DNA from: Apteryx mantelli
Lineage: Eukaryota; Chordata; Aves; Apterygiformes; Apterygidae
Length of the DNA: 64,000 nt
Assembly: GCF_036417845.1 (NCBI RefSeq)
Contig: NC_089994.1
Location: forward strand, 18,742,001-18,806,000
Reading direction: 5' to 3'
Part shown: positions 50,886-63,990 of the stretch, one piece after another
Layout: each line of letters starts with the position of its first letter
How positions within the stretch are numbered: the first letter of the stretch is position 1
Notes under the pieces: generated by a model
The model's database searches: none
Seen by the model: only the letters and a program-made list of their open reading frames with translations
What the model was told of the DNA's origin: nothing
Made by a program: the position numbers and the translations under genes

Positions 50886-53124
50886 CTGCACAGAACCTGC
50901 TCTGAAAAGCCTCTTTAAAAACGGAGAGTATTTTTAGAGCAAAAAGTCAGTTAGGGGCATGGCGCACATTAGCTACTGGTGTGAGACTTAATGATTGAAA
51001 ACATTGGGGTCTTGGAGTCCCTTCTCGACAGTATATGTGAGACTTGTATCATAATGACTGTACTCTATTACAGTTTATTGATATTAAATAAGTGTGCAGC
51101 CATGTAACAGGGAAAATAAAAATTTGCTTTGTGAGGTTTTCCAAGAGCCAGAAGACCGTTTATTCAAGCGTGTTTATTTTGGGGTTCTGTTTCTGACTTG
51201 GAGAAGACAGCTGCCACAGAGAAGTCAGACACCATCAGAATTGGGAAGTAACTACAGTAACGAAAAATGATATTTAAAATACTCTGTTAAGGCTGATCTT
51301 CTTCTTTCTCTTGTTACTTCTTATTTTTAATTCAAGTTCAGACTAAAACCTGGATTGTGGATGGTTTGCAGGAGTCTTTTCTGAATCTTTTGGACCCATG
51401 CTTCCTTGCACTTCTTTGAAGCACGGTTCATAGCAATTAAAAACAACACAAAATCCAAACCACAAGTAAATGTCGGAAACTGTGTGATTGTAAACTGAAA
51501 CAGAAACTGTTAACGTAAGACATTTTACTGTGGAGCTGTTCTTTTAAAGTGATTCTCCATTTATATCAGACTGAAGTATGTACACTGGAGAGAAAATCAA
51601 AATACACTTGGAGAGTTCTTACAAAAATCAATCCTTTACTGTATGCATTTTTTCACAGAATTAGTTTTAGGAACTAGTTTTCATCTTGTAATTTTATTGG
51701 AAGCTACATTTCTCACAGCATAGTTTTTATTTTGTTCTAAAATAAACGTGATACTTGCATGAACTATATTGCAGGTCATTTAAAGGGACACTGATAAAGC
51801 TGCCTGCTGTAGACTGTGTTTTACCTGCAGGTAATTTTTAGGTGTCTGTTTGTGTCAGAGACAAATAGTGTCCAAAGCCATTATAAAAAATGTATGTATT
51901 CATTCTGTTTTTTCTGATCATGAATAATTGAGTATTTCTTTGTTGGAATGCAGTCTGCTATGTTCCCATTGCTTTTTTTTTTCTTTTTCTTCGGCAATGA
52001 AGATATTCCACTGTCTGGTTTCCCAGTGGAGTTGCAGATTTTTGTCTGAGCTATAGAACAGGCAAAATATATATCCTTTGCCTAACTTCACATAACGGAT
52101 GATGTGCACATGCTGATATATATTAGCATTTATATACAGTATAGTTCTTGGAAGATTTAAGTTATAGGGAGAAAATAGTCTTTATCTCAGCAGAGCAGTG
52201 TAATTTCACAATATTGGGGTTAGATGCTCAAGAATTCTAAGCAGACTGGAAGCTTTGAACTCTGGAAGTAGGTTATTGTAGGAGAGGAATGAGCAAGTAT
52301 AGATAAGGAATTATAAATTATCTGAAACAATTTCACTTGGATGTTCCTGCTTTTAAGTTTTCAGCAAAAAATATGTATTAGACAGTAAAATAGCAACCTA
52401 GTTGTAGCTGCAGTAGCTTTGTATACTTTCCCCTAGGAAGCATAAATGTAAACTCATTCCTTTCAGATTAGTTGGATGCTTAATTAGTTGCTCAGTCATC
52501 TTGCAGCTGTACACCTTGTGGCTCCTGGAGCTTCGGCAGTGGTCTTCTGCAGCAGAGGGTCTCTTGGTGCTTCCTCCTAGGTCCCTGGAGCGTGGGACGT
52601 TTTTCGGGGCAGCGTGCATGCGAGATTGCCACCTAGCTGTGCTCAGGTACATTGAACCGAGCTGAGGGGCGATGGCAGTCGGCTGCAGGCCATCTGCAGG
52701 GTTGATGGTGAGGGACACGCAGTTCGGATTGCTGGTAGGCTCGCATGCCCTTGGAAAGGTCTTTTTGCAGTTACTGTAAACAGGACAAGGGTAGAAGCGT
52801 AGATGCCTATGTTAGATGAGCTCTTAGACCTTTGTACCTTGCCAGATCCTCAGACCATCAAGGAGGGGTTATCAGTTTGGAAGGCTTTGAACTAAAATAT
52901 TATAAACACATCCTGAGTATATTGCAAAGTGATTTCCATACCAAGCATAATGTTTTCTAAAGGCCTTGTTTTCTATCTGCTTGCGCTCCCTTGAACTTGC
53001 AGAGTCCATCTCTGATGTAATATCCTACTTGCGTACACAAGAGTGATACTGTATAATCTTGATTTTTCCCTCTGTCACTTCTTAGTCAATCAGAAACAGC
53101 TGCATTCCCATGAAGCTTTTCATC

Positions 53125-53290
53125 TGTGTGTCTTGAAACAATTCACAGACTTATTAAGCCTCTGAACACCACTATGAAATAGGTAAATATTAATTTTCCA
53201 CGTCTGTAACTAGGCATAATAGTAGTTTTAATGAGATTTACCTGCATAGCTCTGTACTACTAATAAAATGGGCTCTCTAGTCCTGCCAGC
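53125..53290. mobile_element. Possible MIR or L2-like relic
   Basis: The blocks cacagacttattaagcctct, tatgaaataggtaaatatta and gtctgtaactaggcataat each recall a part of the MIR/L2 3' region. They support different orientations, so no strand is assigned. Old and low confidence. Confidence 0.35.
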
Positions 53291-54076
53291 GCTACTCATT
53301 CGTCTCAGCAGGATAACTCAGTAGTAACAGGAGAAAACCCCGGATCTTTGCATTGCTAAGGAGAATTAGTAGAATCTGAACTACAGAAGCTCTAAGTCCT
53401 TCTAACTTTCAACAGTGGTCTTAAAAGTTACAACGGGTCGTAGAAATTTGCAGAGTGACAAGCTAGAGAGCTCTAGCTGTCAGTCCCCCGCACGCGGATA
53501 CTTACTATAAGCCTTTCGGCTGTTTTATGGTACTGTACGAATATCGGTCCTATAAAGGAGCCGTGCGTGACCGACCTCGCAGCCCCCCGAGGATTCGCGC
53601 AGACCGGCAAGGCTCGCGCTGCGGAGCGGCGTTCGGTGCGCTGGCGGCAGGTGACTAATGTGCGGCCTAAGAGCTCCGAATCCTCAAGCTCCGTAGGGAA
53701 GCAGAGCAGTGCCCTTATAGGGTAGTTGCTTCTTGGTTTCCTGGCCTGTTTCCACTGAGAGCGTTAGGTGCCGCCGGTGCCTTCGTGAGGCTCTGCGCTC
53801 GGATGTGCGCGTGTCTGGGCGCTGCTTGGACAGGTAGGGTCAGGAGTAGGGAAAACAGTTTCTGAATGTTTCTAGATGCTTCACTGACTTCTGCTGATAA
53901 CTTCTTTGAATAGAAGGGAAAGTTTGAGGAGCGCTATCTATTTCTGAATCTCCTGCTCTCAGCAGTTTTCTTCTCTCCCAGCTGCACAGAGCAGACCAGA
54001 GAGAGGCTTTAAAATTCATGTAGGAGAATCATCTGTGCCTTATCACTGCTCTTTCAGGGGTTTTGCTCCTCTTTAC

Positions 54077-54114
54077 CTAACTAAATACTATGTGTATTTA
54101 CTAACTAAATACTA
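54077..54114 (+). repeat. 14-bp direct repeat with 10-bp spacer
   Basis: The word ctaactaaatacta occurs at 54077-54090 and again at 54101-54114. The interval also contains an inverted pair taaatac/gtattta, so it could form a small hairpin. Confidence 0.8.
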
Positions 54115-56769
54115 CTGGCTTCTGTTTTGATGTTAGCCATGGTATAACTGTCTGCCTAGATGCTATTTTAGAACAGTTTGGTTCTTTACAGTTGTTATGA
54201 CACTAAACAGTGCTTGCTAAGGGGGGTACTGACCTCAGAGGTCTGTTTAAAATACCTTCCTGTTGTAGACGTGCTCCGTGGCGTCATTAAGCTGTCCTCT
54301 GGTCTGCCCTACCCCGTTTCGAAGAAGCCCTTTCTAAGCGGTGGTTACAGCCTTCTGCGTGTGCGTTGCCATGTGCCTGTTCTGCCTTTTTTCTTCCTTC
54401 TTCCTCCCGGTGTGCTTCACTTACGTACTAAATAATTCATAACAGTGATCTGCGCATAGCCTAGAACGCTTCAGAATAAGTGGCGTGTTTTCATTACTAA
54501 GGGCTATTGACTTGCATTGTCTTAGTAATTTTTAAAAGTTGTATTGTGAAGAATATTGATCAAGAAAAGGAAAAAAGCTCACGTCCTTCATGGGGACTGA
54601 ATATTCTTGTGATGTGGGGAAAGACCTATTACAACAGTTAACGAAATGCTAATGGCATTTTCAGCTGCTGATATTTGTGAGGTTTGGCGTTTCTTCCATT
54701 TCCTCGTGGAAAAAGAATAAAAACTCCAAGTTTTATGTATTTCTTGATGACCTCTAGTGAAGGCATTTCATCACATTCTCTATAGTAACTGACTGGTTGA
54801 AATGAAATGCTTCAGTTCTAACTATGTGGTTGTTCTTTAAAAGTTAGAATATTTTTACGTATCTTCGTTTAGTGGTATTAGTCCTAAGCCTTTCAGAGAT
54901 GCTTTGTTTAATGTAGAACCTTTTTTTTTCTTTCACCTTTGATGTGCTGAATACCTTTGATATTCAACTTTCAATGTATGTGTAGGTCTCCTTTAGTCAA
55001 CTGGAATTCTGCACGTTGGGGGGAACAAAGTACGAAAGATATGCGCTAAATGTGGTTCAGAGCTAAGTTTTCCCCATTCTGTTCTCTTCATGGGTTACAA
55101 AGTGATTTATTGTATGTTCAATATTCAGAAGTGCAATTCATGAGGATCTTATTAAGATGATATGTGTTTTTCACCGAGGCAAAGTCCCAGTGGCAACTGC
55201 AGTGGGTAAAGCACAGACATCAATTTTTTTTTTTTTAATGATTTACAGCTGCATGTTAAAAACAGAGCACATTTTCCTTTTCTTTAGAAATGCTTTTATC
55301 ATTTGAATTGGTATGCCACCATTTGACATCTTGACAGCTGCTGGTCCTGCCCTTTGGAAGCGCTCAGCTCTCGGCTGCTGTCAGTGGATGTGGAAGGTAG
55401 TTTGCAGCTTTCTCATTTGAAATGCAGATTGTGTAATTTACCTTGAGCATTTTGCTCTAAACTACTCTTCTGGGCTTGAAGCGGAATAATAATTGAACGC
55501 TCTCCGTAAGCTGCTATATTAGCTCCTTAAAAGTTTCTACTGTGCAAGCCACTACTGGAATGGGTTTGACACAGAATCTCAGAATATTCCTTGGTGTCTG
55601 AAGCGCGTGTTCCGGTTGAGCAGGGCAGCTCTTGCGCGCCTCTGTGCTGCTCTCGCGCAGAGTTTTCGAGGGCTTGCACAAGTCTAATGATTAGCAAAAT
55701 GGCTGACAAAGTCTTAATGAGTGGTTAGTGATTCCACTGTGCGAAAAGCATACGGGAAAATATGGCTGGAAATCAGGGTTTTCTTTAAAGACGCTTGAAG
55801 CTTTCTTTTTGTCCGTGGTTTATTTTCACGTAATGATTTACAGGAATCATTAAGCAAGCTACCTGGCTATTACAGACTCATTTGCGTTCAGCTTGCTTCT
55901 GTTCTGGGGAGCTTGTTCTCCTGCAGCCACCAGCGCTTTCTTGTCAAATATAATTCATTCTTTTCCCCTGCTCTTTCTGCACAGGGTTACGTTTTAATTT
56001 GTTACATTCACTTTTCATTAAAATAAGGTATTGTATGTGAGGCTCTATTAGAAAAATAGTTTAAAGACAAATAACTCCTATTGGAAGGAGAAGTAGTGAA
56101 ATCTGTGATGCCTTCCGTGCTGCGAGGCTTTCCGTGGCTTTGTGCGCAGACAAAGCTCCGATTCCTATGCAGATGAGCTTCCCTGGTAGTAGCAAGTCTC
56201 TTTGTTCCTGAAAAATTGTTGGTTCTCTTAATTCTGGAGCGTTAGGTGGTCTTAATTATCCTGTGCTATGGCAACTGAGCGTGTACATGATACAGAACAA
56301 GATTTTGAACTTGACTGGATATTCTGTAACAACTGTAGGCTGGTTAGAATTACTATTTTTATGTGGTTTAATAATAATAGACCTTTATTCCTAATTTTAT
56401 GGATCAAAAACCCAGATCCGTTACTGGTATTCATGGTGCACTTGTTGCATTATTTGAGACAAATGAAATGAAATGGGATAAAACACTAGATGGTGTACTG
56501 GGAGGAATAGTCCTGGAATTTTCCATCGGAAAGGACAAGTATGATCCCTGTTTTTTATGATACAGGCTCTCTGTTGTACAAAGGCTGCAGATTACACTAG
56601 TGAAGGCCTTAAAATTGTTAAACGGCTTATCTGTGTTGTTTCACTGAGATGCAACAAGACCTTGCTTCCAGCTGAAGATGACTTCAGATGGTGCAGTTCA
56701 GTTTAAACACAGATTTGTACTGATTTCACTGTAACGCCTGAGTTCAGTTTTGCTGTTATTACGTGCTTA

Positions 56770-57060
56770 CAGCCGTGCAGCTTCCCTGGGAGCGCCACGC
56801 CAGCGCTGCGCTGGAGGCAAGGCGCGGGTGCTCACGCCGCCTGCCTACGTCCGTCGGGCCACCTTCCTCCAGCTCCTTCGCTCTCTTGTCCAAATCCAGC
56901 CAGATGGGAAAGATCAGGCGCAGGAGTCACGAGAGAGACCTGTGAGTGCCCTAAATGAGGAAAGACGCTGCGTTAGGCGGCTGAAAGCCCGAGCGGTCGG
57001 TGCCAGGAGCAGCCCTAGCGGTGCCCAGGCGCCCGCTTCGTCCAAAGCTGCTGAGAATCG
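56770..57060. other. CpG-rich islet in intron 2
   Basis: A moderately CpG-rich stretch of about 290 bases carries a 107-codon + frame. The peptide is Arg/Ala/Ser-rich without a recognisable domain, consistent with composition rather than coding. Confidence 0.4.
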
Positions 57061-57964
57061 GAGGAGCCTCTAGCCCTAATCCATAGGGAGCAAGTCTCTG
57101 TTGATTCCCGTGCGCATGTAACTGCTTATTTGTTTTTCATTATTCTGTATTTATGTACCGCACGTTTTGATAGGGCTTGGAAGCAGCTTGATATTTTTGT
57201 TTTCTAATTTGGTATTTTGCCTGCTATAAAGAGTCGGCATCAGCATTTTGGACCGAATTCAGGTCTGCTGTAAATAGATGCAGCTTCCTTTCAATCAGTG
57301 ATATTGTGAGTCCTCATATCAGGACTAAATGTGTCTTTTTTTAGCTGTGCTGTGTCACCTAGTGACTTCTGTTCATCTCTGCTTTAATAGTGTTTTTATT
57401 TACTCCTTTTAAAAGGGTGTTTGAATCCAATACTAATAAAATCCTGGTTAGGAATGGAGTAATTTTCTCCAAGATTAGTTTTATTATGGAGTTCCTCATT
57501 AAAATATTTTTTGACTATTCTCTACTATTAATTAATTGATGTTCTGCTGAAGATCGTGATACGGCAGCATGAATGAAGAGGTAAGCTTTAAAATGTCGGG
57601 AAGTCAGAAGGACAGAATTGGCCCCTGGGGCTTAGCGGCGGTTTTGCAGAAGCCGTCGTCCTTTTCATGATGGGCAGGAATACGCTGGAGCTTCTTCCCG
57701 GCCTGGCACCCTCTGTCACCCCCAAATTCTGTTCTTGGTCTCTAAAGAGTGTCTGGTAGTAGCTGATTCTGCCTTCCCCCTTTTCATCTTCCACATAACA
57801 GGTGCTTTCCAGCATGTTAAAAATACATCCTGCTTTAATAACACTAATAATAGGGCAGGAAAATTATAAGCAACTTTGAAACTTCTGAGACTTGCGTAAA
57901 ACTGGCGTTTGCAGAGGTTTGAATTAAGAATTTGATAGAGGCAGATGAAGTGCGTTAAATGAAT

Positions 57965-58085
57965 AAACGTGGCAGGCGGGGATGGTGCGGGCAGAGCTCC
58001 GGGCTGGCGGGACCCAGGCGTAACCGCGGCTCCCCCGGCCCAGCAGGCGCCTGCCGGGAGACCGGCAAGGGACCCCACGTCGCAC
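57965..58085. other. Short CpG-rich islet in intron 2
   Basis: About 120 bases of GC-rich sequence include an imperfect inverted pair around ggcgcctgccgggagaccgg. No gene was recognised. Confidence 0.4.
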
Positions 58086-59501
58086 CACGTGGGCTTGTTT
58101 GCCTTGCTATAATAAAATAATGTCAGTTGTAATCAGCTTGTAAACATAGTGTCACTGGCCAGGTCGGGTTTAATAGAATTGCACGGGGGAGTTACTAGCT
58201 GTATTTCTGTTCTCAGCCGCAGCTACATACGCCCAGAGTCCGGCAGTAAGAAATACTGAAGGAAAAAAAATCCAGGCCTTATTGAATTTAGGGCAAGTCT
58301 TGGCATTGACTTAAGAGTCAGGATTTCGTGCAAAACTTTGAAATCAAGTTAGAAAAATTTAATTATTTGAGATAAAAATTAAAGTAATTTTTTTTTGTTC
58401 AGCAGAGATGGGTTAACTCTATTCGCTTCCCCTGCCTCCCCCCAGGCTTGCGAAGCTGCCTGTGTCTGGTGGGGGGACGCTGTCTGGGAACGGCCCTATT
58501 AATTGAATAGTCCCAGACTTTCTCTGCTGAGTCTTCTGGTGCTCAGCTCATCTCCGATAGCTCCTCATCTCTTCTCGAGTATCGAGTTGAGACTGCGCTA
58601 TGAAGTTCAAGCTTCTTTCCTTATCCCTCTTTGAAAGATATTTTTGTCTTGCTTATTGGATTTACGGCAACTAATGGCATTTGACAAACTAAGCTGTTTG
58701 AGATTGTTCATAAAAACAAAATAGGAAGAAAATACTGTCCAGAGGCTGGGGTATGAGAAGATTATTTTGAAAGTGGAGGCATGGAGCTAGCTGTTCTTTC
58801 ACACCCATGTATGTTATTGATATGATCCATCACTTTGGTGTTACCAGAAAAAGCTAAGAAAAAAAAGAAGAGTTTTTTTTTTTTATAAACTGCTATAGAT
58901 CCAGTTGTATAAATTATGTAGAAAAGAAGAAGAAATCTTTAAAGCAAAAAGCTGTCAACATCTTTATTTCATAAATAATTGCTGGTTCCTTTTATCTGTT
59001 ACTTACGCTATCAATTTTTTTAATTCCTGCTTTCTGTTCTTTGTCTTATTTTTCAGTATGTAGTTAACTCTTCTTATTGTGCTTTTCATCTGTTCTACTT
59101 GAACTTCTCAAAACTACTGTCACTTATCCAGTGTTACTTCTGTCAGTTAGTTTTGCTATTATCTGAGAGCTACAGTTCCTGGCTGATAATTTTTCGCTCT
59201 GTCTAGAACACCTGTAAGAGAAGAACTATCCTAATGCTGCAATGGAAATGCAAAATCCCATGTTACAACGGAAGGACAAAACAGAAGTGTTTTTCATACT
59301 GAGAGCATTATATTCTAATTGGAATTGTTGTTTGAATTTAGGACACAGTGAAAAGATAAAAGTTTAAGTATGCTGATAGCTGATGACATTGATTCTATAA
59401 TCAGACCAGCTGTAAATGCAAAAAGAGGAATGAGCAGTATGTTTGCATTTGAAGTTACGCTGTAAAAGAACAACTGGTTTAAGGTTAGTCATTCAAAATT
59501 G

Positions 59502-59502
<1 letters not shown>

Positions 59503-59539
<37 letters not shown>

Positions 59540-59545
59540 TATATA
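59503..59545. repeat. (TA)n microsatellite
   Basis: About 30 bases of uninterrupted TA are followed by an interrupted TA tract and a poly(A) run. It is the longest dinucleotide repeat in the window and likely polymorphic. Confidence 0.9.
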
Positions 59546-59949
59546 AAAAAAAAATAAAGGAATAAGACCTCTTAAATGAAGAATTCACCCACCAAGTCTT
59601 TTTGAATTTTTTTTTAATATTTAGGTTTTTTAGATTCTTTTGAACACTACTCTTGATTATGCAGAGTGGCGCTTCTGATTCTATTTTCCTGTATTGTAAA
59701 TTTTTAGTGAATTAATTACAGGTCACTACAAACAGTTGATAAACCTATGACTGGGCAATCTGTTTTTGTTTCTCAGCTTCCCCAGTGGTTTTTTTTTTCC
59801 TTAATATCTCAGTTCTCCAGGCTCCACAGGAGTCATCCTGTCTTTATCAGATCTGCCTTTTACAGCCCCCACATCCTTCTTCATTCCTTGTCCCTAAACA
59901 TCAGCCGCGTTTCCCGAATCTCTCTCAGCCTCTGATCAGTTATCCCTCG

Positions 59950-60175
59950 CAATACCTCCTTCCTGCAGACCTCCCTCCTTCCTGGCACCGTGGCGGTGCC
60001 TTCCCCCCTGCCAGCCCGGTGCGGAGCGATCCTGCTCTCGTCGGGCCTCGGGCAGCGTTTGCCCTCATGCTGTCGGTCCGGGTCCTGCTGGCACTGCCGG
60101 CTTCCCGCAGTGTCCCGTTTCCTCCCGCGCAAACCGGCGCTTGGCAGCTCTGTACCCGGGCAGGATGAGGGGCTG
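59950..60175. other. CpG-rich islet in intron 2
   Basis: A pyrimidine-rich lead-in from about 59,760 grades into CpG-rich sequence here. Open frames of 86-127 codons on both strands are compositional. The pyrimidine-rich part faintly recalls the possible LINE relics of intron 1. Confidence 0.4.
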
Positions 60176-61499
60176 GGCTCGAGAGAAGATGTCTCAGTTG
60201 ACACCTTTTCCCCCTGTTTTCATGAAACAGGTTTAAAAAAAATACATTAATCACAAGAGTCCCAATTAATTATAAGGAATTCCAACACTCCGCTTCCCAA
60301 AATACAACCTGTTGAAGAGAAGGATTGAACTGGACTCCCACTGCACTGCTCATGATACGTGTGTTGCTGGTAACTTTAAAAATGGCAGTCAGGGTTGCCT
60401 GATTAGGATGCATGGAGAAACTCTGACAGAATATGATTCGTGTCAATCAAATGCAAAATGATCTGTTGCACTCTGGAAGAAGTGAATTTCCCCAACTGTA
60501 ATGTAATAAAAAGGCTATCTAAATTCAGACTCCAGCACCTGATCTCACTTTACTGAAGGCAGTTGGCCAAACTCCCATGCAGTATGAGCAATTATGTTGT
60601 TAATTTGCACTACAGAAGTATTAATGAACTCTGCAGCTGCCTATCCAGTTTCGGTTTTAGTGCATTTTTCCGGTGTTGAAGCCACCAGACAGTATTTCTG
60701 CTGCTGGTACAGATGCTGTCATATAATAGCAAGAAATGCAGTCTTGCAGGTATGCAAAATATATACGTTCCAGTGGTAAGGTATGGATCTTAACTAAAAG
60801 TTGCATGGAAAGCCTGTGGGGTGAAATAACCTGGCATTTGATTTCAGGGCAGTGCATGTGTGTCTTTTTCTAGGCTGTTGCTTAGAAAGCTTACGATATA
60901 CAGTGCTTCTTGTGGTTTCATTATAATATATCTTTTTTAAAAAAATAGAAACCTTTCTTTCAAAGGAAATTGGTTTATGTGAAATGCGCCACTTAGGTTC
61001 TGGAACAAGATGCAGTGCCTGTTACATTATCATCTTATGTCCTCGACAGGTACTGAGCTTGGATTAGCAAGTTTTACACAGTAAAATTCATCATCCCTCA
61101 GTTTGTAAAAATGGTGTCCTAAGGAATAGTTTTTTTAATGACTATATAAATTGCATGTTTATATTCAATATGTTTTAATATACATATGTGAATACTCCTA
61201 GTCAATAGGTCTTCAGAGGAAGCTTGAAAAGTCTGTTTTTGTATCAACCCAACCGGTATTAAACAACATTTCTTAATAGTGGATGTACTTCCCTACCCTC
61301 CCACCCCTCCGAAAGAAAATGGTGAATAGCTGATAAAAGCTGATGCTCTAATTTGAGAGTTAAAGATTCCCCAAGTGTTAGAATATTATTATTCTAAGTA
61401 CCTGGATGTTACTGACTTTTTTTCAAGTGTTTTTTCTATCACAACTCTTAGAAAATTGGTCTTAATTATTTCTCTTGCTCTGCGATAATTTCCACGAGA

Positions 61500-61625
61500 T
61501 CTCCTGCCGTAGCAAAGCCCCTGTGCCATGCTCCGGAGCAGAGCGGAGCAGACCCTGCTCTCCGGACCCGGCGCGCCGCCCCGCCGGGGGCCCTTGAGCC
61601 CCCTGGTTTCCTCTCCTGCCCCGCT
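61500..61625. other. Short CpG-rich islet in intron 2
   Basis: It contains cggacccggcgcgccgcccc in an otherwise AT-rich intron. No coding or repeat identity was recognised. Confidence 0.4.
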
Positions 61626-62504
61626 GAGCCTGAAGACTCACCGTGTCTTTGTTTCTACAATACCTTCCCAGATGTCCTGTGTATCCTAACAGGGAATAAT
61701 TCGAGCACTGGTTCCCTCACAGAGAAAAGGCGTTCCATGCTGTAATTGGCTTTACTGTTGTATTTTTTTTTTTTTTTTTTAACAGTCTTGCATTTTAAAA
61801 TACTGCTGTAATAATTCTGCCCATCTTTAATGGAAACTGTAAAGCATCTGTAAAAGTATCTTGCTTCTCCTTGTTTTAGGTGTCTCCAGTTTTTGCATAG
61901 CAATGCAATTAAAAAAGAAAAAAGACTCAGGAAAGGTCTATATAAAGCAGACAGCACAAGGCTATTCCTCCTTGTTGGCTCTTCCTGTGAACCTTTTATT
62001 CTGTGATGGTTAAAAAGTTTGGAAAATATTAAGGAGGGCTAAAATGTTTGGTATGGCATTGTTAAAAATTCGTGTTGCTGTATTTTCGCACTCCTCCCAC
62101 AGTTGCCTTTGTGGGTTTTTTTTGTTTGTGGGTTTTTTTGGTCAACAGCCAGTAGCTGGGAACATGCCAGGGATTCTTCTTTGACTGCATTCATTTCTGT
62201 TTGTGCCACTCTTTAGTCTCTTAATTACATGACTGTCATCTTTCTTGGTTCATTGTCCAAACAAAAGTTCAGTTAATTCAGCATTATTTTGCTCTGTATT
62301 GTCAATGTTTTTGATCACGTGTAAAATAAGAGTTAACAAATTACTTTTAGTTCCATGAAGCGCATAGTTGGGAAACTCAGAAGTATGAATTTAAAAGAAT
62401 TTTTGTCATTTTCAGATTCACACCAAAAGCTGGTTTCTGCTGTGTTTACCGTGCGGACAGGCGAATGCAGGAAAGCTTGCGCTCTCTAGAAATAGTAATT
62501 TACC

Positions 62505-62715
62505 CGTGTTTCAGGCGAGGGCTTGGTCGTCACCTGTGGACAGACGAGGGGTGACGTTATCGTCGAGGCTTTCAGAGGAGCAGCTTCGCGCTGGCGGGCG
62601 CCTGGCTAGGCGTGCTGCCCCGGGGAGAGCGCTGCGCTGCCCGCTGGGCGCCGCGTGGCTGGCCGGGCAGGCTGCTCCCGGCACGCGCAGCGCTGAGCAC
62701 GGCGCTGCTCTGCTC
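62505..62715. other. CpG-rich islet in intron 2
   Basis: About 200 bases of CpG-dense sequence have gcgctgcgctgcccgctggg-type words. Open frames of 70-78 codons on opposite strands are compositional. Confidence 0.45.
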
Positions 62716-63874
62716 CCTAACACTGGGCGACTTTCTTAAGGACACGTCCAGTGAAATACAAGCTAAGGCAAGCCTTTGAAAAGAAGCAAACCGCCATACT
62801 TGCAGATTGCTTTTAAGGATCGGAGAACGTGTATGTTTTTGAAATACTTGTTTACAAAATATTTCAAGAATGATTTCTTTTTTTGAGAATAACTGCAAAA
62901 CTTGGAGAATATCATAAGAGGGAAAAAAAACCCTTTTGATCTAGTTAGACTTCTGTCCTCATTTTGAGAACAAAAACCAGTTTTTATAGTCTTCAGAATA
63001 TCATCCTAATCAGCTAAAGTAATCAAGCAGAGTATTGCAGATCTCCGGTCAGAATCGCATTTTTTACATCCTGATTATGACCAAATAAATCAAAGGGGCC
63101 CCAGTGAAACAGAGCTCTTATATTATGAAATTTAACTTGGGATCCAGATGAAGCTATAGAGAAACCCTATCAAGAGGCTGATAAATCACTTCCAGTTCAT
63201 GTGAATTAACACTTTTGTTTGCCTGATTAGTGATGCTTTATCCACCGTGATTAATGGTTTTGCTTATGAGTAGTTTGCAGTTTTTTTTCTGTAGGTCTTT
63301 GATAAAATTAGACAGTAGGGAGTTGAAGCACATGATTTTCATAACTGACTATTAAATGCTTTTCTATATGCAAAACTTTACCTTTTTTAACTTTACACTT
63401 TTTGGTGTCCTCTGTATCAACCCTTACACACACTGAAAACATGCGGATCAGTTTGGTATGTTTACTTGATGTTAAATGATGCAGTATGTGAGAACAATTT
63501 TTCTTCCAAGAAGCATTTCAGTCAATAAACAAAGGAAAAGAAAAAAGGTTTTCCTGTATGTTATGAAGTTGAGATGATTATTTGTAAAAAAACAAAACAA
63601 AACAAAAAAACCCAGATTTTTATTTAACTAGATGTCATCTCCTTCCTCCCCTGTGGCATCACAAATGCAACATCCAGTGGAAACTTGGGTTTTTGAAGTA
63701 TCATAGCTAGTTGATGAAAGACAAAGGAGATGTACAATATTTACAGAAATATTTTTAATTTATAGACAAACAAAGCAACCTTTGCTTGTAGATCTCTGGT
63801 ATAGATGCCACCTTGCCTTTTGGCAAGAAACCTACTGCAACGTAATAGTTTCTGAGTATATGACAAAGAGTATA

Positions 63875-63990
63875 CTCTATTATAGCAATTCCCAAACTTT
63901 TTATGTGATGAACCACATCTTTTATGGACTGTGCTTAAACTATTTTCTTCCTCATCTCTGATTTGCATGGACATCTTCCAGTCCCCAAAT
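63875..63990 (+). mobile_element. Possible hAT-like DNA transposon end
   Basis: The run agcaattcccaaacttttta followed by tgtgatgaaccacatctttt recalls non-autonomous elements that begin agtggttcccaaactttt and continue with gtgacccac. It reaches the window edge, so the other end cannot be seen. Confidence 0.25.
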
